From the NCBI GenBank assembly GCA_023548195.1, contig JAJHZJ010000009.1:2895501-2959500 (forward strand): a stretch of 64,000 nt of DNA, given 5' to 3'. Below, piece after piece: positions 21,165-30,779 of the stretch. The translations under genes were made by a program, and so were the position numbers. The stretch is from Bettongia penicillata ogilbyi (Eukaryota > Chordata > Mammalia > Diprotodontia > Potoroidae). The notes beneath the pieces are model-generated. The model saw only the letters and a list, made by a program, of their open reading frames with translations, was not told the DNA's origin and did no database searches. Every line of letters starts with the position of its first letter. Positions within the stretch are counted from its first letter, which is position 1.

Positions 21165-21400
21165 ACTGGGACTGAACCTGAGATTTTATTGGTCCCGGGA
21201 AATGCAGATGAGGAATTTCCCTTTACAAGCTAGCATCATCTTTGCAACTTAGCGACAACAGAATTGCCTAGGACATGGAAAGGTCAAATAACTTACACAA
21301 TTTGGCTCACAGGATTTGGATCAAAAATTTGAACCTAGGTTTTCTTGGCTCTGAGACCAGCTCTCTAATTCACTGCATATACAAAACATTGCCTCTGCGC
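21165..21400 (-). mobile_element. MIR-related SINE (degraded)
   Basis: 'ctgagattttattggtcccg', 'catggaaaggtcaaataact', 'ggttttcttggctctgagac' and 'cagctctctaattcactgca' fit a reversed marsupial MIR-related SINE. Confidence 0.55.
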
Positions 21401-21479
21401 TAAAATATGACTTCTTTAGCTTATTTAAATTCTTTCACAAAATTTAAAGTCCTGGCTTATTATTCTAGTACGCTCCTTC

Positions 21480-21850
21480 ACTCACTTTAGATTCTAGCCA
21501 AACTGGCCTTCATGTTATTACCTAAATTCAATCCTCTACCTCCTGACTTTGCCCAGGCAGTTCATCATGCCTGGAATTCACTCATTTTGCCTCTTAGAAT
21601 GCTTCATCGCTTTCAGATCCTGTGGGAAGCCTTCACTTTAATTGCCAGGGTCCTCTCTATCCTCCTGTTGCCATGTAAAATATTTGTTGGCATCCTTTAC
21701 CTCCCATTCCACAATCCCATCCCAAACCCTTGCAGAAATATACTCCCCGAGAGCAGGGTCTGGGTTGGGTTTCATTTTTTCATTTTTTTTTTTTTTTGTC
21801 TCCAGCATTTGCCATCATGCCTTGCTCATACAGGTTCATTGAATGCATTC
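21480..21850 (+). mobile_element. L2 LINE 3' end
   Basis: 'ctggaattcactcattttgc', 'gtgggaagccttcactttaa', 'ccccgagagcagggtctggg' and 'gtctccagcatttgccatca'. Confidence 0.75.
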
Positions 21851-22110
21851 ACCTATACAGGTTCAATGAATGCTAGTTAGATTGGATTGGTCTGTATGGT
21901 GCTAAACTCCATGGCTCCAGAAAGAGATGTGATACAGATCCTGTCATTAAGGACTTTGTAATTTAGCATCATAGAATTTAAAGCCAGAAAAGAACTGGAT
22001 GATGGTCAAGTCCAAACCCTTTATTGTACAGATGAGAAAACAGAGATACAGAGGTGAAATGACTTACTCAAAGTCATCCAGTAAGTAAGTAATAATTAAG
22101 CCAGAATTTG
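21783..22110. repeat. Local duplication, copy 2 (empty L1 site)
   Basis: Matches 20215-20373 plus 20682-20840 and lacks the L1. A small tandem of 'acaggttcattgaatgc' / 'acaggttcaatgaatgc' (about 21830-21872) is unique to this copy. Its right half is a reversed THER1 SINE (about 21960-22150). Confidence 0.75.
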
Positions 22111-22189
22111 AGACCAAGTCTTGTGACTCCAAATCTAGAAGTCTTTTCATAATACAAACTGATTGGAAAAGATAAGCATACTTCATATT

Positions 22190-22375
22190 TACATAAGGAG
22201 AGCTATATTTATATAGCAATTACATTGCTATAGGACGTTGTGGAGGAAGAAACTACCTCTCCTATTGCATATTGGCACGAATAGGGCTTTATAATGTTAA
22301 AAGCACTTTTATATCTATCACCTCATTTTATCTTTACAACAACCACTTGAATTATGTAGGGTGGGTGTTTTTACT
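22190..22375 (-). mobile_element. MIR SINE, 5'-facing half (split)
   Basis: 'ctatatttatatagcaatta' then 'aaaagcacttttatatctat', 'cacctcattttatctttaca' and 'acaaccacttgaattatgta', a reversed MIR tail. It resumes at 22563. Confidence 0.7.
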
Positions 22376-22562
22376 GTGGTGGAAAGATCAATGACCTGGG
22401 AGTTAGGCCAATGTCTGACCTGGGTCCTATCTCCAGCTGGGTCATAAACTAGCTGTGTGACCTCATTATACTGCCTGGGCTCCAGTTTCCTCATTCATAA
22501 AATAAGAGGGTTGGATAACCTGATTTCTAAGGTCCTTTTTGATTCCAAAATTATATGACTTT
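22376..22562 (+). mobile_element. THER1/MIR-type SINE nested in a MIR
   Basis: 'tggtggaaagatcaatgacc', 'gtgacctcattatactgcct', 'cagtttcctcattcataaaa', tail 'aaggtcctttttgattcca'. It was inserted into the older reversed MIR. Confidence 0.75.
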
Positions 22563-22705
22563 ATGCTTCATTTATCCCTATTTGACAGGCAAAGAGACTG
22601 AAACTCAGAGCGTTTAATTTGCAAAATGTCATGTGGCAGAATATATCATGGAAAGATGAGAACTCAGGCTTCCTGACTCCTGAGTTCAAATGCACTTGCA
22701 TTCTG
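22563..22705 (-). mobile_element. MIR SINE, second half (split)
   Basis: 'atccctatttgacaggcaaa', 'gagactgaaactcagagcgt' and 'caggcttcctgactcctgag'. Confidence 0.7.
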
Positions 22706-22839
22706 CATCTGAACAGTACCTTGTAGATGCGTCACCTATCCAAAATATTCAGAAATAAGGTTAAGAGCTTGTAAAGAAAATATACACATTCCTTTGATAC
22801 AAGTGAAAAGACATCCTAGTCCTTAGTGGAATGCACTCC

Positions 22840-23118
22840 GTAAGTGTTATTTCAATTCATTTTTGTTAAGGGCATACTATGTGTTAGACTAGGTGTCAGT
22901 TTGTCTGTTTTTCCAATTTCAGTTCTCAAAGAGGACCAATGATATCAAGAGGGTGATGGCTTAACTTTCCAGTGATGTGGGTTTAAGTAAGGCAGAACTT
23001 TGAAAAGTCATCAGCCCCACTCTCTCCTCCAGACTCATCAGTCTAGAGGCAATCCAAAAGTCAAGAGTGATGATAACGTGAAAGATGACCTCTCCCTGGA
23101 CCTCATGGAGTTTGCAAT
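22840..23118 (+). repeat. Old interspersed repeat, interrupted
   Basis: 'gttaagggcatactatgtgt' before 22893 and 'gacctcatggagtttgcaat' after 23095 are the two halves of the family seen at 2995. Confidence 0.5.
22893..23095 (-). mobile_element. Marsupial SINE, 'catctccagtcatcc' tail type
   Basis: Reversed tail: 'agttctcaaagaggaccaat', 'gtgggtttaagtaaggcaga', 'cccactctctcctccagact'. Inserted in the old repeat above. Confidence 0.7.
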
Positions 23119-23119
23119 T

Positions 23120-23390
23120 CAATAAATACTGTTATTATGACAGTAATAATTAGCACTTATATAGTACTTACTATGTGTCAGGTATTGTACTAAGCATTTT
23201 ACAAATATTATTTCATTTGATTCTCGTAACCACCCTGGGAAGTAGATGCTATCATTATCTCTATTTAACAGTTGAGAAAACTGAGGCAAACAGATTAAAT
23301 GACTTGCCAAAGGTCACACAGCCATTCAGTGTGTGAGACCAATTTTAAAATCAGTCTTTTTGTCTCCACTATACTACCTAGCTGCTAGGA
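23120..23390 (-). mobile_element. MIR-class SINE, near full length
   Basis: 'taataattagcacttatata', 'tactatgtgtcaggtattgt', 'attatttcatttgattctcg', 'gaaaactgaggcaaacagat', 'atgacttgccaaaggtcaca', ending 'ctacctagctgct'. Confidence 0.85.
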
Positions 23391-23466
23391 GAACACACAC
23401 ACACACACACACATACACACACATATATGCACACAGACAGACACGCACGCGCGCACACACACACCC
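23391..23466. repeat. (CA)n microsatellite, imperfect
   Basis: About 75 bp of ACAC with TA, GA and CG variants. It explains the threonine/histidine and cysteine/valine open frames. Confidence 0.95.
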
Positions 23467-23703
23467 CTTCACTACAATTGAGACTAGGCAAGGAGGAAGT
23501 CCAGAAAAATACAATAAGAAATTTAGGAGAGGAAAGAAAATATAAGGGGGATGAGAACCAGTGATATGCTGGTAAATGTTTAACAACTGGGCCCTCCAGA
23601 ATGTGCTCTGGACACACTTTTAAACTTAATCTTTGGTATCAGCATTTTTTCCATCATTTTCCTAAGTCTAGACATTCAACAAAACAATAAATTAAGCCCA
23701 GAT
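23467..23703. other. No feature seen
   Basis: Single-copy sequence. Confidence 0.4.
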
Positions 23704-23786
23704 TTGTAGCATTTCCCAATTGCCAATTTCAAAGATGTAAATTCTCATGCTGAAAATTTAACCATTTGCCCTAGACCTGGCTCCAG
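23704..23786. repeat. Unnamed dispersed segment, copy B
   Basis: Partner of 4-80; shares 'ctgaaaattta' and 'ggctccag' landmarks in the same order. Confidence 0.4.
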
Positions 23787-23869
23787 GACAGCTCTGGAAA
23801 AGTGTTGTTCCATTTAGCTTTTACTTTCTACTCCTGTGGCTCCTGACAACTTCAATATATTTATTGATT

Positions 23870-24356
23870 AAATATATTTGACATCTGATCAAGGATATTT
23901 CTATATCAAATATAAAACCTTCTATTTGTCTTTTAGAACCCTTCATAACTTTATCCTACTTTGTAGTCTTCTTACACACCTTACTCTGCCATCCAGTGAC
24001 ACTGGCCTCCTTTCTGATCCGCAGCACCATCTCTGGACTCTGTAACTCTATGTTTGGAAGGCTCTCTTCACCTCTGCCTCCTGGCATCCCTGGCTTTCTT
24101 CAAGGCCCAGATAAAGTCTTACCTTCTTCAGGAAGCCTTCCCCACTCCTCTTTAATCTAAGTGTCTTTCCTCTGAAAATACCTTCGATTTATATTCTATC
24201 TATCTTGTTTGGATACAGTTGTTTGCATGCTGTCTCTCCCACTAGATGGTGAGCTCCTTTAGAGCAAAGATATTTTTCCTGACTATTTCCAGCAGTTAGT
24301 ATAGTGCTTGGTACATAGTAGGAGCTTAATAAATACTAGCTGAGTGATTGAGTGAC
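23870..24356 (+). mobile_element. L2 LINE 3' end, long
   Basis: 'agaacccttcataactttat', 'ttcaaggcccagataaagtc', 'caggaagccttccccactcc', 'gatggtgagctcctttagag' and 'tacatagtaggagcttaata' run in L2 order over nearly 490 bp. Confidence 0.85.
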
Positions 24357-24834
24357 ATCCAGTCTTTCATTTATGGGTTTTATGCCATATGTGTGTAGTT
24401 TTATCCTCATGAGCTTGTAACTTACCTCCCCCAGAGCAATTTCTTCCATCCTTGTATCCCTGGGAGGGCCTGCCAGTCATGCATTTGTGGGTTTGGCTGC
24501 CTCAGCCCATCTCAGGACATGGCTGTGAGCCTCCCAGGTGCCAGAAGCCAACATTTCCCATGACTCAGTCTGAGGTTCACTTTACTCCTCCTGGTCCCTC
24601 CTGTTGGGTTTGCCAAGGTTGGTGGATTCCTCTGGCCACCTCTGCCCAGCTGTGGCAGTTGTCTTGGGGTCAGGCCAGAGTCTCAACTCCCTTTGCTTCA
24701 AATGGCCTGGCTCTTACTGCAAAACCTGCTTCCCAAGAAAATGGACCTTCCCAGTCTAACCTCTGTGGTCTTTTTAGAAATGTTTTTGGCATGTAAGTCA
24801 GGAAAAGGAAAGGAGTTTCAGAGGTGATTAATAC
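24357..24834. other. Repeat-free, moderately GC-rich sequence
   Basis: No repeat recognised. The 114-residue frame at 24452-24796 has no domain, and no flanking splice pattern is evident. A TGACTCAG (AP-1/MAF-like) lies near 24560. Confidence 0.35.
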
Positions 24835-24836
24835 TG

Positions 24837-24864
24837 GTGTGTGTGTGTGTGTGTGTGTGTGTGT
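24837..24864 (+). repeat. (GT)14 microsatellite
   Basis: Uninterrupted GT dinucleotides. Confidence 0.95.
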
Positions 24865-25143
24865 ACACTGAAAAAGAACCTCCTTGAGCTTCAGAGTGAT
24901 AAAATAGTAACATGGCGGCATGGGACCAGCCTGCAGCGGAATGGGAAGTAGGTGGAATCTGGTTTCTGAACCCTGGCTTCTCTGTTCTGTGCTGTGTTAG
25001 AATAAGATGCCCTTTCCCCACTCCCACCTCTCACCCTCCAGGGTACAACACTTCAGAAGTTCCCTCCCTGTTCCCTACCCACTTAATGGAACTAGGCAGC
25101 TGGAATAGTGAGAGGATATCTTTCTTAGGATCACACAATTCGA
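24865..25143. other. No feature seen
   Basis: Single-copy sequence between two microsatellites. Confidence 0.4.
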
Positions 25144-25165
25144 TATCTATCTATCTATCTATCTG

Positions 25166-25208
<43 letters not shown>

Positions 25209-25221
25209 GTCTATCTATCTA

Positions 25222-25264
<43 letters not shown>
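25144..25264 (+). repeat. Compound (CTAT)n-(CTGT)n microsatellite
   Basis: About 121 bp of tetranucleotides: mainly CTAT in the first two thirds with a few CTGT, then about ten uninterrupted CTGT. The isoleucine/tyrosine/serine/leucine frame over it is an artefact. Confidence 0.95.
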
Positions 25265-25265
<1 letters not shown>

Positions 25266-25275
25266 GCAAATCTAA

Positions 25276-25492
25276 TCTAACTATGGCTCGTTCAATGGAT
25301 AGAATGTTAGCCCTAAAGTGAGAAGATCTGAGTTCAAATCTACCCCCAGACACTAGCTATGTAACCCTTGTTTGCCTCATTTTCCTCATCTACAAAATGA
25401 ACTGGAGAAGGAAATGGCAGACCACTCCAGTATCTTTGGCAAAAAAAGTGGGATCATGAAGAGTCAGACATGACTGAAAAACAAAATAACTG
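25276..25492 (+). mobile_element. Marsupial composite SINE (tRNA head, RTE-like tail)
   Basis: 'gttcaatggatagaatgtta', 'gagttcaaatctacccccag', 'aactggagaaggaaatggca', 'gaccactccagtatctttgg', 'gaagagtcagacatgactga'. Adjoins the microsatellite. Confidence 0.85.
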
Positions 25493-25534
25493 TGTGTAAA
25501 GGACAGGCAACGACAAAAATGAAAAATGTCGGAA

Positions 25535-25765
25535 GGTAGCAGTCAACAGTCATGGTAGTAGGTGTGGGCCTGAAGTCAAGGGGCCAAGGTTCAAGTCGCT
25601 TTCTTCATTCTGTTTCATGACCTCATCTGTAAAATGGGGATTACAACAGCACCCACCTCCCAGGGTTGCTGTGAGGATCAAATGAGGCGTCAGCTGTAAA
25701 GTGCTTAGTACTGTGCCTGGAACACAGTCTTAGCTATTAACACTATTATCATGTGATTATTATGT
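25535..25765 (+). mobile_element. MIR SINE
   Basis: 'catctgtaaaatggggatta', 'cagggttgctgtgaggatca', 'aaagtgcttagtactgtgcc'. Confidence 0.8.
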
Positions 25766-25889
25766 AGCCTATTATGTATATATATATTATTATGTACCCT
25801 GTGTGCTACTGATGCTAGGATCTTGGAATTAAAGGATAGAAGGAATTCTTTTTTAGTGCCCCCCCTCATCATTTTTTTTTAATTAATAA

Positions 25890-25985
25890 ATGATGAAATG
25901 GAAGCCAGAGAAAGTCAAACCCAGGGCATCTGATATCAAGTCTATTACTCTATCTTCTAAGTTGTACTATGACCAACTGATTACT
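25890..25985 (-). mobile_element. MIR SINE fragment
   Basis: 'gaagccagagaaagtcaaac', 'ccagggcatctgatatcaag' resemble a reversed MIR head. Confidence 0.45.
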
Positions 25986-26184
25986 GGAAAGTCAGGAGCA
26001 TTACTTGTCAGACAGAGAAATGATATTTCTTTTCTGTGTTTCTCATCATTTTCCTGGCTGCTGGAGATGAATGAGTCCTAGGCTCCAGGACAGGAGAGGA
26101 AGAAAGAACTGCTCATCTCTTTGTCCCATGTTTCTATCTCCAAGATCTTGAACCATAGAAGGTCAAGAGATTCTCTTTCCAAGA

Positions 26185-26365
26185 TAATATATTGTTAAAA
26201 GGGATGTTAGTGATCTGTTTTCTTCATTTTACAGATGAGGAAACTGCCAGTTGGGGAACTCATGTGACTTACTTAAGGTCATACAAGTAAGAAGCAGCAG
26301 AATCAGAATTTCAATCCAGTTCCACTAACTCAAAATTCAGAAGTCTTTCCAGAACACCACATTGC
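26185..26365 (-). mobile_element. THER1/MIR-type SINE
   Basis: 'cttcattttacagatgagga', 'gtgacttacttaaggtcata' and the reversed head to 'ccagaacacca'. Confidence 0.75.
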
Positions 26366-26394
26366 TTTCTCAAGAGAGGGAGCTGAACAAGCCA

Positions 26395-26500
26395 TTTGGA
26401 AGACTTGACTGACAGAGTGTTGGACTTCAGGTCAAGAAGATCTTGGTTCCAGTAGCCATTTGGGCCATTATCTCCATCTCCTCTGTAGCACAACCTTGTA
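26395..26500 (+). mobile_element. MIR-type SINE head fragment
   Basis: 'agtgttggacttcaggtcaa' and 'gatcttggttcca' fit a degraded head. Confidence 0.4.
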
Positions 26501-26691
26501 TCCCACCCTGGAACGACCCTGGGCTCTGATAGGCCAACTTTGGCCTTATCTTGTCTCGGCCTCCAGGGAACTTCTAGGACTTTTCCTCTCTATATCTTCC
26601 ACTCCCCACTGATCACCTCCTCTTTCAAGTTTTATCGTATGTATTAGAGCATAGTAGGGGAGGAAGGGTGGAGGAAGGCGAAGGGAATAAG

Positions 26692-26910
26692 TATTTATAA
26701 AGTACCTATTTACAAATACTAACCATAACCTTGTGAGATAGATGCTAATATTATCCCCATTTTACAGTTGAATAAACTGAGACAAACAGAAGTTAAATGA
26801 CTAGCCCTGAGTTACATAGCTAGCAAAGAGTCTAAGGTTGAATTTGAACTCAGGTCTTTGTGATTTGAGAGAAACCCAGTGCTCTATTGACTGTGCCACC
26901 ACTGCCTTAC
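26692..26910 (-). mobile_element. MIR-class SINE
   Basis: 'accttgtgagatagatgcta', 'ccccattttacagttgaata', 'gagttacatagctagcaaag', 'gaactcaggtctttgtgatt', 'tgctctattgactgtgccac'. Confidence 0.8.
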
Positions 26911-26934
26911 ATAGTAAATTCCAGTTGGAATGTA

Positions 26935-27152
26935 GTTAAGTGTTTAATAAATATTCTATCTACGTAATCAGCTGCACGGTCCTTGGTAAGTCACAACCTC
27001 TCTGAGTCTCAATATCCTTATCTGTAAAATGGCGATTACAATTTCTGTAGAACTTACCTTACAGGAGTGTCCTGAGTCTCTGAGATGAGATAATGCAGAG
27101 AAAGCCTTTGCAAATATTAAAGTATAGTAAAATGTCAATTATGATTGCTATG
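26935..27152 (+). mobile_element. MIR SINE
   Basis: 'ccttggtaagtcacaacctc', 'tctgagtctcaatatcctta' and 'tctgtaaaatggcgattaca'. Confidence 0.7.
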
Positions 27153-27485
27153 GAAAGGGCTAGTTATTATTGACTTTCACTCACCTAGGGGTGGGAGGGT
27201 GAGGCTAGGCCCAACCCCTAGGACCTTTTGACTTGAGGCACATTTCTGGGCTTATTAGATAATCTAGCTCTGGTTCTATACCCATTTTTTCCCTCAAGAT
27301 TCCTTTTCAGGGCCCTCCTTTCTCTCTAGCTGTTTAGGATCCCTCTGGCTTTTCTTTCCCCATCTCTAACCAAACTTTGGTCTCAGATCCCATCAACCTC
27401 TGAGTCAGTAACTGATAACAACTGACAACATAAGGACTCCCCTCCCCTCCTCCCTGGGGGCATTTGTATCTTAAAAGACATCAAA
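27153..27485. other. No feature seen
   Basis: Single-copy sequence; no exon or repeat recognised. Confidence 0.4.
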
Positions 27486-27813
27486 AACTCAGTTGTAGGC
27501 ATGTGGCTCTCCATCTTGGCATTTAAAGTCTTTCATAGTCTGACTCCTACCAACCTTTCTAGAGACATCCTTCAGGTATTCAATCTTTCAGTCAAACTAG
27601 CCTGTTCTTGGAATTCTACAATGCCATCTCCTATCTCCATATCTTTGCACAGGTTGCCCCCTTAGACCTGGCATTCACTTTATCTCTTCAAGTCCCCAGC
27701 TTCTGTTCAGTTGGAGTGTCCAATCCTCCACGATCTCCCCAACTATAAATGTTTTCTCCTTCCTGGAATTATTGTATATTTATTCACCTATTTACATATT
27801 GTATCTCTAGCCT

Positions 27814-27933
27814 CTAGAGAAGGAAAGGGCAAGCTACTCCAGCATCTTTGCCAAGAAAACTCCGTGGAGTACTGGTCTGCTATGGTCCACCAGGCCACAA
27901 AGAGTTAGACGTGACTGAAACACCAAACAACAA
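27814..27933 (+). mobile_element. Composite SINE, 5' truncated, nested in L2
   Basis: RTE-like tail ('gaaggaaagggcaagctact', 'ccagcatctttgccaagaaa', 'gagttagacgtgactgaaac'). Bracketed by the 11-bp TSD ATCTCTAGCCT at 27803-27813 and 27934-27944. Confidence 0.85.
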
Positions 27934-28044
27934 ATCTCTAGCCTATACTCGCTCCAGAATGTTAGTTCTTTGAAAGTAGGGATTGTTTTTCATTGTTTCC
28001 TATAGTTAGCACAAATAGCTAGGATAGAGGATACAGGATATAGG

Positions 28045-28280
28045 ATACAATGAAGAGTATGATGTGCCTGTAGTCAGGAAGACCTGAGTACAAATTCTAC
28101 CTCTGACACTTAACTGACTGTGTAATCTGAGCAAATCACTTAACCTTTGTCTGCCTCAGTTTCCTCACTGGTAAAATGGAGGCAATAATAACTATCACAA
28201 AGAGTTATTGTAAGGATTAAATCAGTTTTAAAAGCTTTGCTAACGTCAAAGTGCTATGTAAATACTAGCTACTATTAATA
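28045..28280 (+). mobile_element. MIR-class SINE nested in L2
   Basis: 'tagtcaggaagacctgagta', 'tctgcctcagtttcctcact', 'taaaatggaggcaataataa', 'aaagtgctatgtaaatacta'. Confidence 0.8.
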
Positions 28281-28424
28281 GGAGATCCTTAATTCTGGTT
28301 GGATTGAATTTTGATGTTGAATGAAATTTTAATTTAAACACTGGGGATCTGGAATGGAAGGATTTTTAGGGGAGGGGGGTGTATCTTGTAGTACTCCCAA
28401 AATTATACCCTAGATGAGCAGTGG

Positions 28425-28960
28425 CCTACCCTGCCTATGTTTAAGGCCAGCCCCACTGTAGCAACAATGCATTGGACTCTTTGTTCAATACAATAACAAG
28501 TTGTCCTTCAAATACCACAATTACGTTTCTGGAGCCACTGTCAGATAGGCGTGCCCTCTGAATTGTTTTCTCAGCAGCACGAATGGGTGGCTTGGAGCCA
28601 TCACTCTCCCCACCCCCTACCCACCCCACTTGTCCCATCCCTCTGGCAGTCAGGGCCTGGTATCTGCAAAGGCATCAGAGGCAGAGCCTGTGACTGCTAA
28701 CTGGCCCACCCTGGCTCCCAGCTGTGACCTCAAAGTCATTAATGTGGAGCTTTGTTATCCACTAAACTCAGCAGCAGCCCAGGTTGTGCAAGACAGACAC
28801 ATGCAGGCATGTGGGCACAATTTCATTGTTTCTGGTATCAGCAAGGCTGTGTGCACACCCGTAGATGGAAGGTTCAGATTCCAGAAGTGCACAAGTCTTT
28901 GGGAGCAGACATAGCCGCACACCACCATTACAAGACGCTGGGGAAATAAGGGCTGAGTGA
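28425..28960. promoter_or_regulatory. Candidate cis-regulatory block (SOX-type motifs)
   Basis: Repeat-free. It contains the palindrome CAATGCATTG (28465-28474), an inverted pair of SOX half-sites like those bound by SOX dimers, then CTTTGTT and AACAAG within 40 bp, ACAATT and AATTGTTTT further on, and TCATTAATG near 28736. The open frames at 28441-28949 overlap on both strands and look accidental. Enhancer function is inferred. Confidence 0.4.
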
Positions 28961-29150
28961 GGGTACTTGAGAAAATAAACCTTTTTAAATTTTTTCTTTT
29001 AGCCTCCCCAAGAACTCACAGGTGAGGTAATTCTCACTTGTCTTTCAAGATCCTAATAAGTGTTTCTATCAGTCTTTTGGCTTTTATATTTTAATTACTG
29101 GTCAATCTCTTCCTTAACCAATGTCTCCTACCTAGCACATCTAAATGGAA
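28961..29150. other. No feature seen
   Basis: AT-rich. Confidence 0.4.
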
Positions 29151-29154
29151 GTCA

Positions 29155-29295
29155 AGTCAAGAAGCATTTATTAAAGACCTACTGTGTGCTAGGCTCTGCG
29201 AGTACAAATACAGGCAAAGACCTCTCAAGGGAATCACCCCTGATGCAGGAGACAGCATGAAAATGACTATGTACAAATGAGATATGTACAGTGTA
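29155..29295 (+). repeat. Old interspersed repeat family (as at 2995)
   Basis: 'aagcatttattaaagaccta', 'ctgtgtgctaggctctgcga' and 'aaatgagatatgtacagtgt'. Confidence 0.6.
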
Positions 29296-29299
29296 AATT

Positions 29300-29505
29300 G
29301 GACATAATAATAGCTAACTAGCATCTATATGGTGCTTTAAGGCTCTCAAAGTATTTTACAAATACCATCTCATTTGAGTTTTATAACAAGCCTGGAAGGT
29401 GGGTGCTATTATTGTCTCCATGATGGGGAAATTGAGATAGGGAAAGGTTAAATGATTTGCTCAGGTTCACCTAGTAGTAAAAGTCTGAGGCCAGATGTGA
29501 AGAGT
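29300..29505 (-). mobile_element. MIR-class SINE
   Basis: 'taatagctaactagcatcta', 'aaagtattttacaaatacca', 'gtgggtgctattattgtctc', 'aaatgatttgctcaggttca'. Confidence 0.8.
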
Positions 29506-29975
29506 GCTTGAATACACCAACCATGAAAAGTCTGCTTCTTTCTGCATTTATGGGCTAGCTAAAGGCAAAGCCCAATGTGCAAGAGGTTGGCATCCTTCTC
29601 GGGGCTATCGACTATTCTCATACCCAGGAGCTCGGTCTTCTTTACTGTGCTAATATCATTAGCCTGAGAAGGGAACTCTCAACACAGAAATAAATTCGAC
29701 CTTGCTGATCACCAGTAGATATTACTTGTGACTTTTGTTCAACCTAGCATCAAGGAAACATACAGAAGGCACGTAATAAATACTTTTTCCTTACTGAGAG
29801 GCATCCATCAGTCAGTATGATGTGTTCATTGATAGAATTGCTTTAGAGTAAATAAGATTGGGATATAATTAGTCAGATTTTCTCATCTGGATATTTCCTA
29901 TAGAGTTTGGAGTAGATTCACTCAAACTCACACTTATAGATAGAGATTCAGGTACATGTGCATGTATAATTAACG
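29506..29975. other. Single-copy sequence, no feature seen
   Basis: 29560-29740 is repeat-free with several CpGs, but no clear motif cluster. Confidence 0.35.
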
Positions 29976-29977
29976 AT

Positions 29978-30228
29978 TTTGTAGCTATGTGATGCAGTGG
30001 ATAGATAGAGCTCTGGACCTGGAGTCAGGAAAACATGAATTCAAGTCTAGCCTCAGACACTTGCTAGCTGTCTGAACCTGTTTGCCTCAGTTTCCTCATC
30101 TGTAAAATGAGGATAATAATAGCACCCCTCTCCCAGGGTGGTCGTGAGGAACAAACGAGGTAACAATTATAAAGCACAGTGCCTGGCACACAGTAAGTGC
30201 TATATAAATGCCAGCTATTCAGTAATAA
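29978..30228 (+). mobile_element. MIR-class SINE, near full length
   Basis: Marsupial head 'gtagctatgtgatgcagtgg', 'gacctggagtcaggaaaaca', 'gcctcagtttcctcatctgt', 'acagtgcctggcacacagta'. Confidence 0.9.
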
Positions 30229-30294
30229 TAGTATTCGCAAACAACAGCAGTAATAGCTAACATCATGAACAATTATCATTGCTGGTATATTATT

Positions 30295-30472
30295 TATAAA
30301 TAATGATAATAGCTAACATTTACATAACATTGTGTGCCAGGCAAGGAGCTAAGTGCTTTATAGAGATGATTATTTTATTTTATTAATAAAAGAGGTTAAA
30401 TGATTAATTTCTCAGGCACATTTGTACCTAAGTATTACAAATTCCAGGCCCACAGCTCTGTTTTCTGTCTCT
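30295..30472 (-). mobile_element. Degraded MIR SINE
   Basis: 'aatagctaacatttacataa' and 'gtgtgccaggcaaggagcta' start a reversed MIR tail; the core is decayed. Confidence 0.6.
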
Positions 30473-30504
30473 GTAAAATGAACCACAAATAATCTTCACA
30501 TAGT

Positions 30505-30665
30505 CATTTGTATGGAGGGAAGAACACCAGATTGGAGGTCAGTATATCTACTTCCTGGCTTTGGTCCTTCCACTAACCAGCTGTGGAACACTGGGTGCAT
30601 CACTTCCTCTCTTGGGCTTTAGTTTCCTCCTATCTGTGTAATGGAGGGGTAAAGAAGTGTTTACC
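30505..30665 (+). mobile_element. THER1/MIR-type SINE
   Basis: 'gagggaagaacaccagattg', 'gctgtggaacactgggtgca', 'gggctttagtttcctcctat'. Confidence 0.65.
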
Positions 30666-30779
30666 CCTTTTTTTTATTAATCCTTTAGGAGGTATTAAAA
30701 AAAAGTCCCACCATCAATTTGATGAGATTATAGCCCAGCTTTATCTTTTGGATCTAGAGGCTCAGCCCCTCTACCCCTG

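Larger units (their letters stand above)
27490..28320 (+). mobile_element. L2 LINE 3' end with two nested SINEs
   Basis: 'ggcatttaaagtctttcata', 'cctgttcttggaattctaca', 'gcacaggttgcccccttaga', then 'gttctttgaaagtagggatt' and, after the second insertion, 'gatccttaattctggttgga'. A composite SINE (27814-27933) and a MIR (28045-28280) split it. Confidence 0.75.

Noticed and set aside
21512..21880. 122-residue plus-strand ORF
   Set aside because: It covers an L2 3' end and its T-run.
24452..24796. 114-residue plus-strand ORF
   Set aside because: No domain, no recognisable splice context, and a microsatellite follows; stop-free length is compatible with chance in GC-richer sequence.
25144..25264. 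Regular repeat as a CRISPR-like or coding repeat array
   Set aside because: Pure tetranucleotide microsatellite with no spacers.
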